The notes under the pieces: model-generated
What the model was told of the DNA's origin: nothing
Database searches by the model: none
The model's input: the letters and a program-made list of their open reading frames with translations, nothing else
Source: Pluralibacter gergoviae ATCC 33028 = NBRC 105706
Lineage (GTDB): Bacteria > Pseudomonadota > Gammaproteobacteria > Enterobacterales > Enterobacteriaceae
Direction: 5' to 3'
Length of the DNA: 64,000 nucleotides
Assembly: GCF_001598855.1 (NCBI RefSeq)
Contig: NZ_BCZS01000007.1
Coordinates: forward strand, 124,001 to 188,000
Position numbers and translations under genes: made by a program
Part shown: piece after piece, positions 25,818-36,386 of the stretch
Numbering within the stretch: position 1 is the first letter of the stretch
Layout of the letters: each line of letters opens with the position of its first letter

Positions 25818-26438
25818 TTACAGGATTTCGAGCAGTTCCACTTCAAACACCAGCGTGCTGAAAGGCGGAATAGAGGCGCCGGCGCCGCGCTCGCCGTAGG
25901 CAAGGTTGTGCGGAATAACCAGCTCCCACTTAGAGCCGACCGGCATCAGGGTCAGGGCTTCAATCCAGCCGCCGATCACGCCGTTGACCGGGAACTCAGC
26001 CGGTTCGCCGCGGGCGACGGAGCTGTCGAAGACGGTGCCGTCAATCAGCTTGCCGGTATAGTGAACGCGTACGCGATCGGTACGGGCCGGGATCGGGCCA
26101 TCGCCCTGGGTCAGAACGCGGAACTGCAGGCCGGATTCGGTGCTGCTCACGCCCTCTTTCTCGCGGTTTTCTTCCAGATACTTAACGCCTTCGGCAGCCA
26201 TCGCTTCGAAGCGCTCGCGGCGTACCGCGTCGGCACGTTCGTGAATTTCACGCAGGGCGCGGTGCACCACGTCTACCGGTACCTGCGGCTGCTTACCTTC
26301 CAGCGCGTCGGCAATACCAGCTACCAGCGCGTCCGGCAGCAGACCCTGCAGGCCGGATTCGCTCAGCTGTTGTCCTACCTGCAGGCCGATGCCGTAGCTG
26401 GCCTGGGCTTCAGTGGTGTCAAAAGTCGGGGTTGCCAT
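25818..26438 (-). CDS. fklB: FKBP-type peptidyl-prolyl isomerase FklB (FKBP22)
   Basis: FklB catalyses cis-trans isomerisation of peptide bonds before proline. I chose the ATG at 26438, preceded by GAAAGGAAAGAGC, giving 206 residues as in E. coli. The N-terminal helical dimerisation part (about 1-85) is followed by the FKBP domain (about 115-206) with [32 protein letters not shown] and [21 protein letters not shown]. coli has VIPGW where this protein has VIGGW, a small change in the active-site loop. Cytoplasmic location is expected since no signal peptide is present. Confidence 0.96.
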   Translation of the reverse strand: MATPTFDTTEAQASYGIGLQVGQQLSESGLQGLLPDALVAGIADALEGKQPQVPVDVVHRALREIHERADAVRRERFEAMAAEGVKYLEENREKEGVSSTESGLQFRVLTQGDGPIPARTDRVRVHYTGKLIDGTVFDSSVARGEPAEFPVNGVIGGWIEALTLMPVGSKWELVIPHNLAYGERGAGASIPPFSTLVFEVELLEIL

Positions 26439-26626
26439 GCTCTTTCCTTTCATCTGATGTTAATCAGCGGGCAGCATAGCAGTCTCACTGCGGCGGGTAA
26501 AACGTTACGGGTAGATAACATCATTTAAACACCGGCGTCGAGGCTGCCTGAAGGATGACGTGTATAAGCAAAATTATGGTTATACTGAGTCACATACAGG
26601 GAAACGCGGAGCAGGAGGTAAGCACA

Positions 26627-27274
26627 ATGCCCGGGCGATTCGCTCTACAACCAATGCTGCACAAAATCTGGCATGCCCCGGATAATATTCGCATTCTGGA
26701 TCCGCTGCCGCTGATGCACCGACGCGGCATTATTATCGGCTTTTTGCTGGTGATAATCGGCTTTCTGCTGCCGGGCGGCGGCGATAGCGCAGATACAACG
26801 CAGGTCAGGCGCGAAGCGCAGCTCGATTTGCAGTCCGAGTCGCAGCCGCAGCAGCAGGGAAATCTGCAGCAGCCTCTGCCGCCGATTACCTCGACGCCGA
26901 CCGTCAGCGATCCGGGCCAGGCGGCACCGGCATCGCCGGAAGTGGTGCAGGAGGGGCAGCCTGATGACCCGATGCCGCAGGCGCAGAATCAGAGTACGCC
27001 GTCGGGTATCGATCAGCAGTGGCGCAGCTACCGGCTGGAATCGGGCAAAACGCTGGCGCAGCTGTTCCGCGATCATAACCTGCCCGCCACCGATGCCTAC
27101 GCCATGTCGCAGGTTGAGGGCTCCGGTAAGCCGCTCAGCTCGCTGCAGGCCGGTCAGATGGTGAAAATCAGGCAGAACGCCAGCGGCGTGGTCACCGGCT
27201 TAACCGTTGACGCCGGGGGCCAGCAGGTGCTGTTTACCCGCCAGTCTAACGGCAGCTTTATCCGCGCCAGGTAA
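26627..27274 (+). CDS. ytfB: OapA-family cell division protein YtfB
   Basis: The 215-residue protein matches E. coli YtfB. It has a short cytoplasmic N-terminus, one membrane helix (about 35-52, IIIGFLLVIIGFLLP), a glutamine/proline-rich linker and a C-terminal OapA/LysM-like domain (about 135-215: WRSYRLESGKTLAQLFRDHN, MVKIRQNASGVV). E. coli YtfB goes to the septum and binds glycan chains, and its excess causes filamentation. I chose the ATG at 26627, after GGAGGTAAGCACA; the longer frame from 26555 has no such site. It is divergent from fklB. Confidence 0.93.
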   Translation: MPGRFALQPMLHKIWHAPDNIRILDPLPLMHRRGIIIGFLLVIIGFLLPGGGDSADTTQVRREAQLDLQSESQPQQQGNLQQPLPPITSTPTVSDPGQAAPASPEVVQEGQPDDPMPQAQNQSTPSGIDQQWRSYRLESGKTLAQLFRDHNLPATDAYAMSQVEGSGKPLSSLQAGQMVKIRQNASGVVTGLTVDAGGQQVLFTRQSNGSFIRAR

Positions 27275-27287
27275 AACGGGTAAAAGC

Positions 27288-27337
27288 GCCTCTCCGCAGG
27301 AGAGGCCCCGTTTGCGCCCTCTCCCACAGGGAGAGGG
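27288..27337. repeat. Two adjacent CTCTCC-type palindromes after ytfB
   Basis: GCCTCTCC-GCA-GGAGAGGC (27288-27306) is followed by CCCTCTCCC-ACA-GGGAGAGGG (27317-27337), both perfect. They lie between converging ytfB and rplI and can terminate ytfB transcription. They resemble the palindromes after fklB and between rlmB and rnr, suggesting a dispersed repeat family. Confidence 0.6.
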
Positions 27338-27360
27338 AATTGGCTCTCTCCCCAAAAACA

Positions 27361-27390
27361 AAAAACGCCGGCGCGAGGCCAGCGTTTTTT
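27361..27390 (-). terminator. Rho-independent terminator of the rpsF-rplI operon
   Basis: Read on the minus strand, AACGCTGGC pairs with GCCGGCGTT across a five-base loop with one mismatch, followed by TTTTTTG. It begins about 20 bases after the rplI stop codon. Confidence 0.85.
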
Positions 27391-27410
27391 CGTCACAGCG
27401 GAGTAATTAA

Positions 27411-27872
<462 letters not shown>

Positions 27873-27901
27873 TTAAAGTCGTATTAATGGACCGTGACCG
27901 A

Positions 27902-28448
<547 letters not shown>

Positions 28449-28454
28449 CAGTAA

Positions 28455-28862
<408 letters not shown>

Positions 28863-28884
28863 TTATTCAGCCTCCTGTCTGGGT

Positions 28885-28928
28885 CAGCCGAGGCCCGGGG
28901 AGGCAAGGAACGTGTTAAGAGTCGGCTG
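28885..28928 (-). promoter_or_regulatory. rpsF leader structure, probable S6:S18 autoregulatory site
   Basis: On the minus strand CAGCCGA (complement of 28922-28928) pairs with TCGGCTG (complement of 28885-28891), enclosing a GC-rich segment with a CCGGGC stretch. In many bacteria the S6:S18 complex binds a leader hairpin with a bulged CCG to repress translation. The position between promoter and rpsF fits that element. Confidence 0.6.
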
Positions 28929-28943
28929 AAAAATTGACGCGTA

Positions 28944-28972
28944 ATCATACTTACGCTACCTGGCAAATACAA
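28944..28972 (-). promoter_or_regulatory. rpsF operon promoter
   Basis: On the minus strand TTGTAT (complement of 28967-28972) and TATGAT (complement of 28944-28949) are separated by exactly 17 bases. Transcription would start about 90 bases before rpsF, just upstream of the leader stem. Confidence 0.7.
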
Positions 28973-29172
28973 GGTAATTCGCACAAAGCGCCAATCAGCG
29001 ATAACGCGATGATTTAAAATTAACCAATAAACAACGCGGCAAATTTTTGAACAACAGCATCAGAAATGGTCGCGATTGCCCGTCAGACAAAGGGTTACAC
29101 TTAATGTCATCACTGAGCCGATTGCAAAAAGGACAGAGCGTCAGCGCAGTCCGGCGATAAGGAGTGAAGACG

Positions 29173-29448
29173 ATGAAACGCATGATAACGGCCCTGCTGG
29201 CCGCCCTTCTGTTAAGCAGCAACGCCACGGCGGCGATTAAAATTTCCGCCTCGCAGGCTAAGAATATGGACGACGTCATGAGCCTGGGAGTCATCTATAT
29301 CAATCATAATATCGCCACCGAGAGCGAAGCCGAGCAGGCGCTCAGCGCGGAAACAGACGCGCGCGGCGCGCGGCTCTATTATCCCATCCTGATGCGCGAG
29401 CCGGGCAGCAATGGCCCAATGCACGCCAGTGCGGTGATCTACCGGTAA
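29173..29448 (+). CDS. yjfY: YjfY, DUF1471 (BhsA/McbA-like) periplasmic protein
   Basis: The 91-residue protein has a signal peptide (MKRMITALLAALLLSSNATA) and a DUF1471 domain (NMDDVMSLGVIYINHNIATE, then MREPGSNGPMHASAVIYR). It has the same length as E. coli YjfY and the same place next to rpsF. DUF1471 proteins are small stress- and biofilm-linked periplasmic proteins; the YjfY role is unknown. I chose the ATG at 29173, eight bases after AAGGAG, over a GTG at 29164. Two more DUF1471 genes (bsmA, yjfN) are about 10 kb away. Confidence 0.93.
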   Translation: MKRMITALLAALLLSSNATAAIKISASQAKNMDDVMSLGVIYINHNIATESEAEQALSAETDARGARLYYPILMREPGSNGPMHASAVIYR

Positions 29449-29476
29449 TCTGCGCCCCACGCACGTGGGGCGGTTT

Positions 29477-30190
29477 TCAATGCAGCGACAGTCTACGCCA
29501 CTCCTGGCGAAAGAAATACCCCTGAAGCGCATCGGCTGCGCTCCGCAGGCAGATTATATAATCCTCAATGCTCTCGACGCCTTCGACAACGACCATCTTT
29601 CCGGCATCGCGATATCGCCTTACCAGCCTGGCAAATACCGCCGCGGATTGACTGAACTGGCGGAACAGGTGGCAGTCGATTTTGACGGCATCAAAAACGA
29701 GCCCCGACCGGCTCCACGCATAGAGATGCTCAGGATAGAGATCGTCCAGCCAGACCTGATATTCCTCCGCCGACAGGCGCTTAACGGCGGTAAAAATAGT
29801 CTGCTGTTCAATGCTATTGAGCCTCAGCAGACTCCCCGGATCCTGTATCTCGATAATGATTTTCCGGCCCAGTTTCTGAGCCAGGATCTGCTCAACAAAA
29901 GCCGCATCGGCGAGCATACTGACCGATAGATTAAGGGTGTAGCGCCCGGATAACGGTAAAACGCTGGCCATCTGTTGGCAAAAAAGCTGCTTTTTACTCT
30001 CTTCCGATAGATCCCGGAAGAAATCCTCCGCGGCCACCCCGGCGCTCACTTCACTCAAGACTTCCCGGACGCCGTGGAGCGGCCTGCGTAAAAAATGGAT
30101 TAATTCCAGTCTGAATCCCGTCACTCTCACCTCTTCAGGCGGAGAAAGCGTTTCCTGAGAAGCCGTCTCAGGGCAATTATCTGTCTGCAT
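29477..30190 (-). CDS. EAL-domain protein at the end of the fimbrial operon (MrkJ-like)
   Basis: The 237-residue soluble protein consists of a single divergent EAL domain. The catalytic positions can be followed: REVLSEV (Glu of the EAL motif), LNLSVS, IIEIQD (second acidic residue Asp instead of Glu), WLDDLY for DDFG, VKIDCH, VVEGVES and LQGYFF. Most metal and catalytic residues are kept, so c-di-GMP phosphodiesterase activity is possible though not certain; it could also be a binding-only regulator. MrkJ of Klebsiella type 3 fimbriae has the same size and setting. It starts 36 bases after the last pilin gene, on the same strand, so it is probably in the operon. Confidence 0.82.
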   Translation of the reverse strand: MQTDNCPETASQETLSPPEEVRVTGFRLELIHFLRRPLHGVREVLSEVSAGVAAEDFFRDLSEESKKQLFCQQMASVLPLSGRYTLNLSVSMLADAAFVEQILAQKLGRKIIIEIQDPGSLLRLNSIEQQTIFTAVKRLSAEEYQVWLDDLYPEHLYAWSRSGLVFDAVKIDCHLFRQFSQSAAVFARLVRRYRDAGKMVVVEGVESIEDYIICLRSAADALQGYFFRQEWRRLSLH

Positions 30191-30226
30191 GTGTGTTCAT
30201 TCTTAGGTTAATCATTGGATGAAGAG

Positions 30227-30763
30227 TCATTGATAGCTCAGCGTCCACGTCCCGCTGGCGGTGAATGCGCCGTAATTCAGCGAGTTGTTTTTTTTCGCCC
30301 CGGGCTCTGCTTCAACCCATGCCTGGAAATCCAGCGCCATATCGCCTTTCACGACCTCCTGTCGGGAGGTGCTTTGATTGAGGCGGACCGGCGTGCCGTC
30401 ATCTTCGCTCAGGCCTATCGCGATGCCCTTTGCGTCACTGCCGCTGCTAAGCGCCAGATGATCGGGCAGTTCAGGATCTTCCGGCCCGCTAAAGATCACC
30501 GCCACCGAGCGGAAGACCTCCGGGTTACAGTCAACGAGGCGAATTTGAAATTTTTGTGGGCTGCTGCGCCCTGAGAGATACAGGGACTGCGCCGCAATCT
30601 CGCCAAAGTCGACGGCGATCCTGTCACCGCCCGGCGGCAGGCTACAGGCAAGGGCCGTTATCGTGCCGTGAAAATGCATATCACCGCCGATGAGCTCGGT
30701 GTTGGCAAAGCAGGCCGCACTGGCGGCCCACAGCGCAATAAAAGTACGATTCACCATCTTCAC
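30227..30763 (-). CDS. Fimbrial minor subunit
   Basis: The 178-residue protein has a signal peptide (ending AACFANTE) and a pilin-type domain. The paired cysteines are at TALACSLPPG and RLVDCNPEVF, with a (V/I)DFG.I strand (IAVDFGEIAAQSL) and a C-terminal beta zipper ending in TLSYQ with the penultimate tyrosine. These features mark subunits assembled by donor-strand exchange through the usher. It follows the adhesin-like gene by five bases. It is a tip or minor subunit; exact position is not known. Confidence 0.85.
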   Translation of the reverse strand: MKMVNRTFIALWAASAACFANTELIGGDMHFHGTITALACSLPPGGDRIAVDFGEIAAQSLYLSGRSSPQKFQIRLVDCNPEVFRSVAVIFSGPEDPELPDHLALSSGSDAKGIAIGLSEDDGTPVRLNQSTSRQEVVKGDMALDFQAWVEAEPGAKKNNSLNYGAFTASGTWTLSYQ

Positions 30764-30768
30764 TGTCC

Positions 30769-31827
30769 TTACTGAAATTTCGCCACCACCGTCGCCGAGG
30801 CTTCAAACTCGCCCTCTTTGACGCTGCCGGCCCCCGCATTGGCCATCGGCGCCGCGGTCAGGTTCCAGTCCCCCTGATTTTTATAGAATCCTTTCATTTC
30901 ATAGAATTGGTCGGGCACAACGGGTCTGCCGTTCGTATCCTGCAGGAGGATCCCCAGATCGCTGCGCTTCTGGCCATTGCTCAGCGTACCCAGCAGTTGA
31001 TGATTAAAGCTGGCGGTTCCGGAGGCCGTGGTTGTCTGAATACCTAACTCAATGTTGAGCGCTCCCTGGCTGAAGCTGCCGCCTTCGCACTCCACGTGAA
31101 TGGGCACCGACTGCTTGTAGTTATTGCCATCAAGCTTGCTTGCCGCGTTGGGCAATGTGCCAAATTCAACGGCGATCTTTTGCCCTTTATTAAAGACGCA
31201 TCTGTCCGGGACCGTAATCAGGCCGGAGCTGATAATGACGCGTGAGATAGGCGTACTGGGAATGGCCTGACCGCCCAGATCGCCCGCCAGGTCTAACAGC
31301 GCCTGCCCGGTGATATTGATGCCGTTAATGATGGGCTTAGTCACAATAAAGACGACTTTGCCTCTTGAGCCGCTTTGCACATTATTAACCCGCGCGACGC
31401 TACCGCCCGGGCCGGAAAAGCAAGAATTCTGACGTAACCTATTGGAATAATTGGTGAAAGGAGCCGGAATATATTTATTCACATTCCCGGCGATCCACAC
31501 GGAGGCTTCAACATCGAGATAATCATTCAGCTTAAAGCGGTTGTTCCCCGACGGCTGCATCGTTGATTTCGTGGTGTAACTGATTGCTTCATTTATAATA
31601 CTTCCGGAATCACAGTGAAAATTGACCACGTAATTACTGCCAAGATTCCACGTAAACTCCGGTGTTCTCCCGCCGACGCGGTTATTAGCGATATCGAGAC
31701 TGTTGAGGTCAATATTGTAGACATGCGCTTCGCCCTCGGGCTCGCCCTCCCCCTGAACATAGGCCTGGGCGCTAAAAGCCGCCGTCAGGAGCGCCATCCC
31801 CACCAGCCGTTTTATTGACCTTTTCAT
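30769..31827 (-). CDS. Fimbrial adhesin-like tip protein (two-domain)
   Basis: The 352-residue protein is about twice as long as the pilins, as expected for an adhesin with an N-terminal lectin-like domain (about 22-205) and a C-terminal pilin domain (about 206-352). It has a signal peptide (MKRSIKRLVGMALLTAAFSA). The pilin domain carries VPDRCVFNKG, HVECEGG and IAVEFGTLPN. The N-terminal domain has its own cysteines (FHCDSG, NSCFSG) and shows no recognisable ligand motif. Its ATG overlaps the upstream stop codon (ATGA), so translation is coupled. The receptor is unknown. Confidence 0.82.
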   Translation of the reverse strand: MKRSIKRLVGMALLTAAFSAQAYVQGEGEPEGEAHVYNIDLNSLDIANNRVGGRTPEFTWNLGSNYVVNFHCDSGSIINEAISYTTKSTMQPSGNNRFKLNDYLDVEASVWIAGNVNKYIPAPFTNYSNRLRQNSCFSGPGGSVARVNNVQSGSRGKVVFIVTKPIINGINITGQALLDLAGDLGGQAIPSTPISRVIISSGLITVPDRCVFNKGQKIAVEFGTLPNAASKLDGNNYKQSVPIHVECEGGSFSQGALNIELGIQTTTASGTASFNHQLLGTLSNGQKRSDLGILLQDTNGRPVVPDQFYEMKGFYKNQGDWNLTAAPMANAGAGSVKEGEFEASATVVAKFQ

Positions 31828-32429
31828 AAATACTCCAGCTTCAGCCTGATAAGCCCGCGAAACTCGCCGGCGGTGACTTCCCGTCCCGTTGACTCCAGCG
31901 CGGCGAGGAAATTGACCGCGTTATCGCCGGGCTTCAGAATCAGCATTCTCTCGGTCTGGTTAAGCGCCACCGGCTTCTCTTTCATCGTCAGAATGCGAAT
32001 ACCTGCGCCCTGCACATCACCGCTGATGCGGGCAAGATCGCGATTGTCCGGGTCGCCCTCGGCCATCAGCGTTATCGATACGCCCTGCTCCACCGTGCTG
32101 AGCACAAACTCCGGCGCGGCGCTGGTCTGCCCTGGCGTGTCCTCAAGCGTATGCCCGGCACCTTTGAGGCAGTCGTTAAGATAGAGCGATACCCGTACCG
32201 GCCTGCTGCGATCGCCGCTGTGATGAAATGAACGGGCCGAAATTTCGCCCAAATCTACCGTCTGATCGCGGGATGCCATCGCCAGCACGCACGGAGAGAC
32301 GTAAACCCGGCCGTGGAAATGCACATCGCCGTACTCTCCGGAGACCTTTGTCATATCCCGACGACCGCCGCCCGCCTGCGCGGAACAGGCAACGGCGGCC
32401 AGCAGCAGGGCACAAACGCACTTTTTCAT
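31824..32429 (-). CDS. Fimbrial minor subunit
   Basis: The 201-residue protein has a signal peptide (MKKCVCALLLAAVACSAQAG) and pilin features: VYVSPCVLAM, YLNDCLKGAG, TVDLGEISARSF, and a C-terminal strand ending LKLEYL. It lies between the chaperone and the adhesin gene and overlaps the latter by four bases. It is probably an adaptor or tip-fibrillum subunit. Confidence 0.83.
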   Translation of the reverse strand: MKKCVCALLLAAVACSAQAGGGRRDMTKVSGEYGDVHFHGRVYVSPCVLAMASRDQTVDLGEISARSFHHSGDRSRPVRVSLYLNDCLKGAGHTLEDTPGQTSAAPEFVLSTVEQGVSITLMAEGDPDNRDLARISGDVQGAGIRILTMKEKPVALNQTERMLILKPGDNAVNFLAALESTGREVTAGEFRGLIRLKLEYL

Positions 32430-32450
32430 TGACGCCTCCTGTGGCCGACT

Positions 32451-33239
32451 TTATTCAGGCTGCTGATCCATCGGCAGCGCGCGGCAGGTATCGCCGCTGC
32501 AGCGGAAGATGAGCTCAGGATGGCCGCCGTAGTCGTTAACAAACATCATGGCGAACTCGCCGACGCCGCCGTCGGTGACCTGAAGATTTTGTGAGGCTTT
32601 GGGGGGAACCATGATGCCGGGGAAGGTGGTGAGCTTACCGCCGCCCTGCGCTTCCATTTTACGGCTCAGGCCGATAATGGTGATGTAATAAGGCGTCGGA
32701 TTATCAACCGACCAGCGTGCCCCCTGCTTGTGGAAAACCAGCTGGTTTTGCCAGACCATCCCCGGATGCTCCGGCATAATCGCCGCCGGGCGATAAAACA
32801 GCTTGATGCGCGACTGCATCGCCATCTGCAGCACGTTGGGCTTATCCGGTTTTGGCGGGATCTCGCGCACGTTGAGATAGAAGACGCTCTCGCGATCTTT
32901 AGGCAGGGCGTCAATACCATTGGTTTTGGTCACCCTGGCAATCCCCTTCTGCCCGCCGTTAATCCGCTGCAGGGGCGGAAGCACCATCAGCGGCGAGGTT
33001 ATTTTTTCACCGCTGGCATTCTCCACCCACGACTGGGCGAGAAAGGGCGTATCGGGGCTGGTATTGGTCAGGTTGGCGCTGGCGGACCTGTCCTTTTCAT
33101 TAATGATAAGCCGGGTTCTGTCGAGAGCGATCCCGGCCCAGGCCTGGTGGGCTACGCCGGTGATCAGCAGGCCGCAGGCGGCCGTCAGCAGCGTGCGCTG
33201 CAGAGAAAAATGCGTCGAGTTTTTCATCAATGTATTCAT
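32451..33239 (-). CDS. Periplasmic fimbrial chaperone (PapD-like)
   Basis: The 262-residue protein has a signal peptide (ending HQAWA) and two Ig-like PapD domains. Family features include the N-terminal GIALDRTRLIINEKDRSAS, the segment SVFYLNVREIPPKP before the F1-G1 loop, and IKLFYRPAAI with the conserved arginine. A C-terminal cysteine pair (RCSGDTC) suggests the disulfide of some long-loop chaperones. It supplies a beta strand to pilins in the periplasm and delivers them to the usher. Its ATG overlaps the usher stop codon (ATGA), so the usher comes before the chaperone, as in pap-type operons. Confidence 0.92.
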   Translation of the reverse strand: MNTLMKNSTHFSLQRTLLTAACGLLITGVAHQAWAGIALDRTRLIINEKDRSASANLTNTSPDTPFLAQSWVENASGEKITSPLMVLPPLQRINGGQKGIARVTKTNGIDALPKDRESVFYLNVREIPPKPDKPNVLQMAMQSRIKLFYRPAAIMPEHPGMVWQNQLVFHKQGARWSVDNPTPYYITIIGLSRKMEAQGGGKLTTFPGIMVPPKASQNLQVTDGGVGEFAMMFVNDYGGHPELIFRCSGDTCRALPMDQQPE

Positions 33240-35725
33240 TTAGTTTGTGGTAGTGGCTGGCAGGGCAGCAGAACTTTGCCCTGCGTGTTAACTGTTTTCG
33301 GCGTCCGCACCTGGCACTGCCGGCTCCCGTTCCAGGAGAGGGAAAGCATTTCCTCAGGCTTAACGCCCTCCAGCCAGGCTTCACCGTCGTCCATCACCAT
33401 GCCCACGTTCACGCCGCTGCTGTTGAGGACTTCAGAACCGAACGGCGGTACGCTGCCGTTACCCATCCTCAGCAGGACCATCATTTTTCCGCCGCGGGCG
33501 ACCGCGAAATGCTGATAGCCGATAGCGCCTTCCGTCAGCGTGCTGGTAGCGATAGCCTTCGTGGCGGCGATGTCTTCATCCATTGCATCGACGTCAATGC
33601 GGGTATCAAAACTGTGGTAGCTCACGATGTCGGGGACGACCGCAATGCCGAAGCGGTTGGAGTGCGCCAGCTGGCCGTTGAGCGGTACGTCCGCGACGCC
33701 GTCGGTATCCACCATCACCCTGGCGGTATTCATTGACGCCTGGCTGTTGTGCAGCGCGGCGCCGTGACGCGTGGCGGTAAAGCCGCCGCGCACGGTGCCG
33801 CCAACCGATACGTAGCGCTCCTGCTCCCAGTTGACGTTGGATTCCAGTTCAGCCATCGAGCTGCGGTGTTTGTAATAGCCATCAAACGCGCCGTGCCCTT
33901 CTTCAGACGCACCGGCGCGCAGGCGCCAGCTGTTATTGCTGTCACGGTTATCGGAGTAGGAGGCCATCTGGCTGGTGCGGTCGCCGTTGTTCTGCATCTG
34001 ATATTCCACGGAGCGGCCGTCGCCCCACGGAATAGAAACAGAGAGCGAAACGCTGTCGTCAGTGCTGCCCTGGTACTCTGAGCGATAGGCGGCAAGGTTA
34101 GTGCTGATGCCGCTGATCCCGGCCACGGTGAAGCTGTGGCCGACGGAGAGCCCGTAGCGGTTCTGAGACTGCTGGTCCCAGTAATTCTGGTGGGTGAACG
34201 TCAGATAGAGCGTCGTGGCAAGCCGCGGTTCGTCGGCAAAGAACGTTTTATTCGCCGCAACGGTATACATCTGCCGTTCGCGGCCGTCGCTATCATCATT
34301 GTCGTACTGCTCTTCAAGAAACTGGGCAAAGGTCCGGTAGCTGCGCTGCGAAAAGCGGTAGCCGGCAAAGCTTATCGTGCTGTGGTAATCATCGAAGGTC
34401 TTGGCATAGCTGAGCTTAAAGGAGCGCCCCTGCTGCCGGGATTCATCTTTTACCCGGCTCATCGTCTGGGTGACGTCCGCTGACACGGCGCCAAACCAGC
34501 TTAAATCGCGACCGACGCCGAGCGATCCTGCGTTATAGCGGTTACCGGCAATAAATGCCCCGCCGTACAGAGACCAGGCGTTGCTGATCCCCCAGGAGAA
34601 ATCGCCGCTGTAGAACGCCGGGCCTTCAATATCGTGGCTGTAGCGGGAGGGCCGACCGAACGCATTGTTGTAGCGAACGTAGCCGGGACGCGTCAGATAG
34701 GGAATATCGGCCGTGCTGACCTGAAAGGTCTGCACGCTGCCGTCCTGCTCTTCAACGCGCACATCGAGCTGACCGCGGACCGAACTGCGCAAATCTTCGA
34801 TATTGAACGGCCCGGCCGGAACGGTCGTCTGATAGATGACCCTCCCCTGCTGGCTGATGGTCACTTTGGCGTTACTTTTGGCGATACCGTGAACCTGCGG
34901 GGCATATCCCTGCAGGCTGGGCGGCAGCATACGCTCATCGCTGGCAAGGTTGACGCCGGTGAAGCGAACAGAGTCAAACACCTGGGAATCGAGATAAATT
35001 TCGCCAACCGTGAGTTTGGCTTCGTGCATCGGCAGCGGGCGATAGGCGTAAAACTGATCCCAATCGAAACGCGCGCTCTGACCGCCGGAGCCGTAGTTCA
35101 TCTGATACTGGCTGCGAAAGCGCCACGCGCCGACGTTAAACCCCGTTTGGCCGTATCCGGATAAGGTTTGATAGTGGCCACCCTCTTTAAGATAGTGGGT
35201 CGCCTGGCCGGAAAGGTTGTAGTCAAAAATGGCCCCGTTGACGCCGTTGTCCCAGCGCTCTGGCGGCGTCCAGTCCGGGTCGGAGTATTTCATCCACGCC
35301 TGGGGGATAGTGATATCCAGCACCCCTGCGGCGTTGCTGAAGCGGATGCCGTCAATACCGGAGATATCAAGGCAATCGGGAGCAATCGTGCGGATATGCG
35401 GCTGAACTTCATCCTTGAGCGCCAGCAGCGCGAGCTGCTGCGGCGTAAAGCAAACCAGGGTCTTATGTGCATTTTGCGGATCGGCAATGTAGGTAATTTG
35501 CTGCTGCGGGATCTCCTGGCCGTTAATGCGGACATCCAGCAAGTAGGTCCCGGGGGCGACAAAGTTGCCTTCGGAAAAACGCTGTAAGTCGACGTTTTGT
35601 CTGTCGCTGGCGTCGAGCACGTCGGTATTAAACTCAACGGCATCATCGGCGGCAACGTGAAAGGTTGCGCAGGCAAGAGATATGAGTATCGCCAGTTTAT
35701 TTTTATTAATTTTTAGCGCTTTCAT
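33236..35725 (-). CDS. Fimbrial outer-membrane usher
   Basis: The 829-residue protein has a signal peptide (about 1-26, ending HVAA), an N-terminal chaperone-binding domain (VEFNTDVLDASDRQNVDLQR, SEGNFVAPGTYLLDVRING), a large beta-barrel with an internal plug (about 140-660), and C-terminal domains. The paired cysteines VCFTP and APDCLD are in the N-terminal domain and RQCQV near the end. Ushers accept chaperone-pilin complexes and thread the fibre across the outer membrane. The length matches the FimD/PapC class. It is translationally coupled to the chaperone. Confidence 0.95.
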   Translation of the reverse strand: MKALKINKNKLAILISLACATFHVAADDAVEFNTDVLDASDRQNVDLQRFSEGNFVAPGTYLLDVRINGQEIPQQQITYIADPQNAHKTLVCFTPQQLALLALKDEVQPHIRTIAPDCLDISGIDGIRFSNAAGVLDITIPQAWMKYSDPDWTPPERWDNGVNGAIFDYNLSGQATHYLKEGGHYQTLSGYGQTGFNVGAWRFRSQYQMNYGSGGQSARFDWDQFYAYRPLPMHEAKLTVGEIYLDSQVFDSVRFTGVNLASDERMLPPSLQGYAPQVHGIAKSNAKVTISQQGRVIYQTTVPAGPFNIEDLRSSVRGQLDVRVEEQDGSVQTFQVSTADIPYLTRPGYVRYNNAFGRPSRYSHDIEGPAFYSGDFSWGISNAWSLYGGAFIAGNRYNAGSLGVGRDLSWFGAVSADVTQTMSRVKDESRQQGRSFKLSYAKTFDDYHSTISFAGYRFSQRSYRTFAQFLEEQYDNDDSDGRERQMYTVAANKTFFADEPRLATTLYLTFTHQNYWDQQSQNRYGLSVGHSFTVAGISGISTNLAAYRSEYQGSTDDSVSLSVSIPWGDGRSVEYQMQNNGDRTSQMASYSDNRDSNNSWRLRAGASEEGHGAFDGYYKHRSSMAELESNVNWEQERYVSVGGTVRGGFTATRHGAALHNSQASMNTARVMVDTDGVADVPLNGQLAHSNRFGIAVVPDIVSYHSFDTRIDVDAMDEDIAATKAIATSTLTEGAIGYQHFAVARGGKMMVLLRMGNGSVPPFGSEVLNSSGVNVGMVMDDGEAWLEGVKPEEMLSLSWNGSRQCQVRTPKTVNTQGKVLLPCQPLPQTK

Positions 35726-35765
35726 TATCGTTAGCTAACCTTAACTCCGCTGCGGCCAGCGCAGC

Positions 35766-36323
35766 TCAGAGATAATTCACCACAAAGTGAACCGCCGCGT
35801 TAAAATCCCCGGTTTTAATTCCGCTTCCCGTCGAAACAAGCCATGCGGTGAAGTGCAGGGTATTTGTCCCGGAGTTTAAAACGTAATCAGGGGAGGGTTT
35901 ACCCAGCTCAAGCAGATTTCCATTGCGATCGAAGATTTCAATGGCCAAATCTTCTTCCTGATTATCTTTTGCCTGGACGCTCAGGAGGTTTTTATTATTG
36001 CTGGCAACATCCCCGGAGAAAGTAATGGATGTGCTGTGAAAAACCTTATCAGGGTTTGCAGAGTCGCCTAATGAGCAGCCGAGTAAATGAATACTGAAAT
36101 TATGTGCAGAAACCTTATCCCGACTTTGGGTAATTTCTCTCGCCGAGATATCGTTAAATTCCACCAGTATTGACTGGTCATCAGGATCGACATAACAGGC
36201 CGCCTCAATAAGTTCTCCGCTCATATGCACCTTCCCGGGCGTGGTCACCGATTTATCAGCACTGGCCTTGAAAGAGAATAACGGAGCAAAAAATAGCAGC
36301 AGCAAAACTCGCCATTCGAACAT
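35766..36323 (-). CDS. Fimbrial subunit (second pilin, possible anchor/terminator)
   Basis: The 185-residue protein has a signal peptide (MFEWRVLLLLFFAPLFSFKA), pilin cysteines at EAACYVDPDD and LLGCSLGDSA, the ILVEFNDISAREI strand, and a C-terminal strand ending FVVNYL. Its place between the major pilin and the usher is that of PapH, which ends fibre growth and anchors the pilus, so that role is possible by analogy. Sequence alone does not settle it. Confidence 0.83.
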   Translation of the reverse strand: MFEWRVLLLLFFAPLFSFKASADKSVTTPGKVHMSGELIEAACYVDPDDQSILVEFNDISAREITQSRDKVSAHNFSIHLLGCSLGDSANPDKVFHSTSITFSGDVASNNKNLLSVQAKDNQEEDLAIEIFDRNGNLLELGKPSPDYVLNSGTNTLHFTAWLVSTGSGIKTGDFNAAVHFVVNYL

Positions 36324-36386
36324 TACCGGGCGTCCTGTTAATACTTCAGAAGAACGGGCAGGCGAAAAACCGCCTGCCGTACAGCA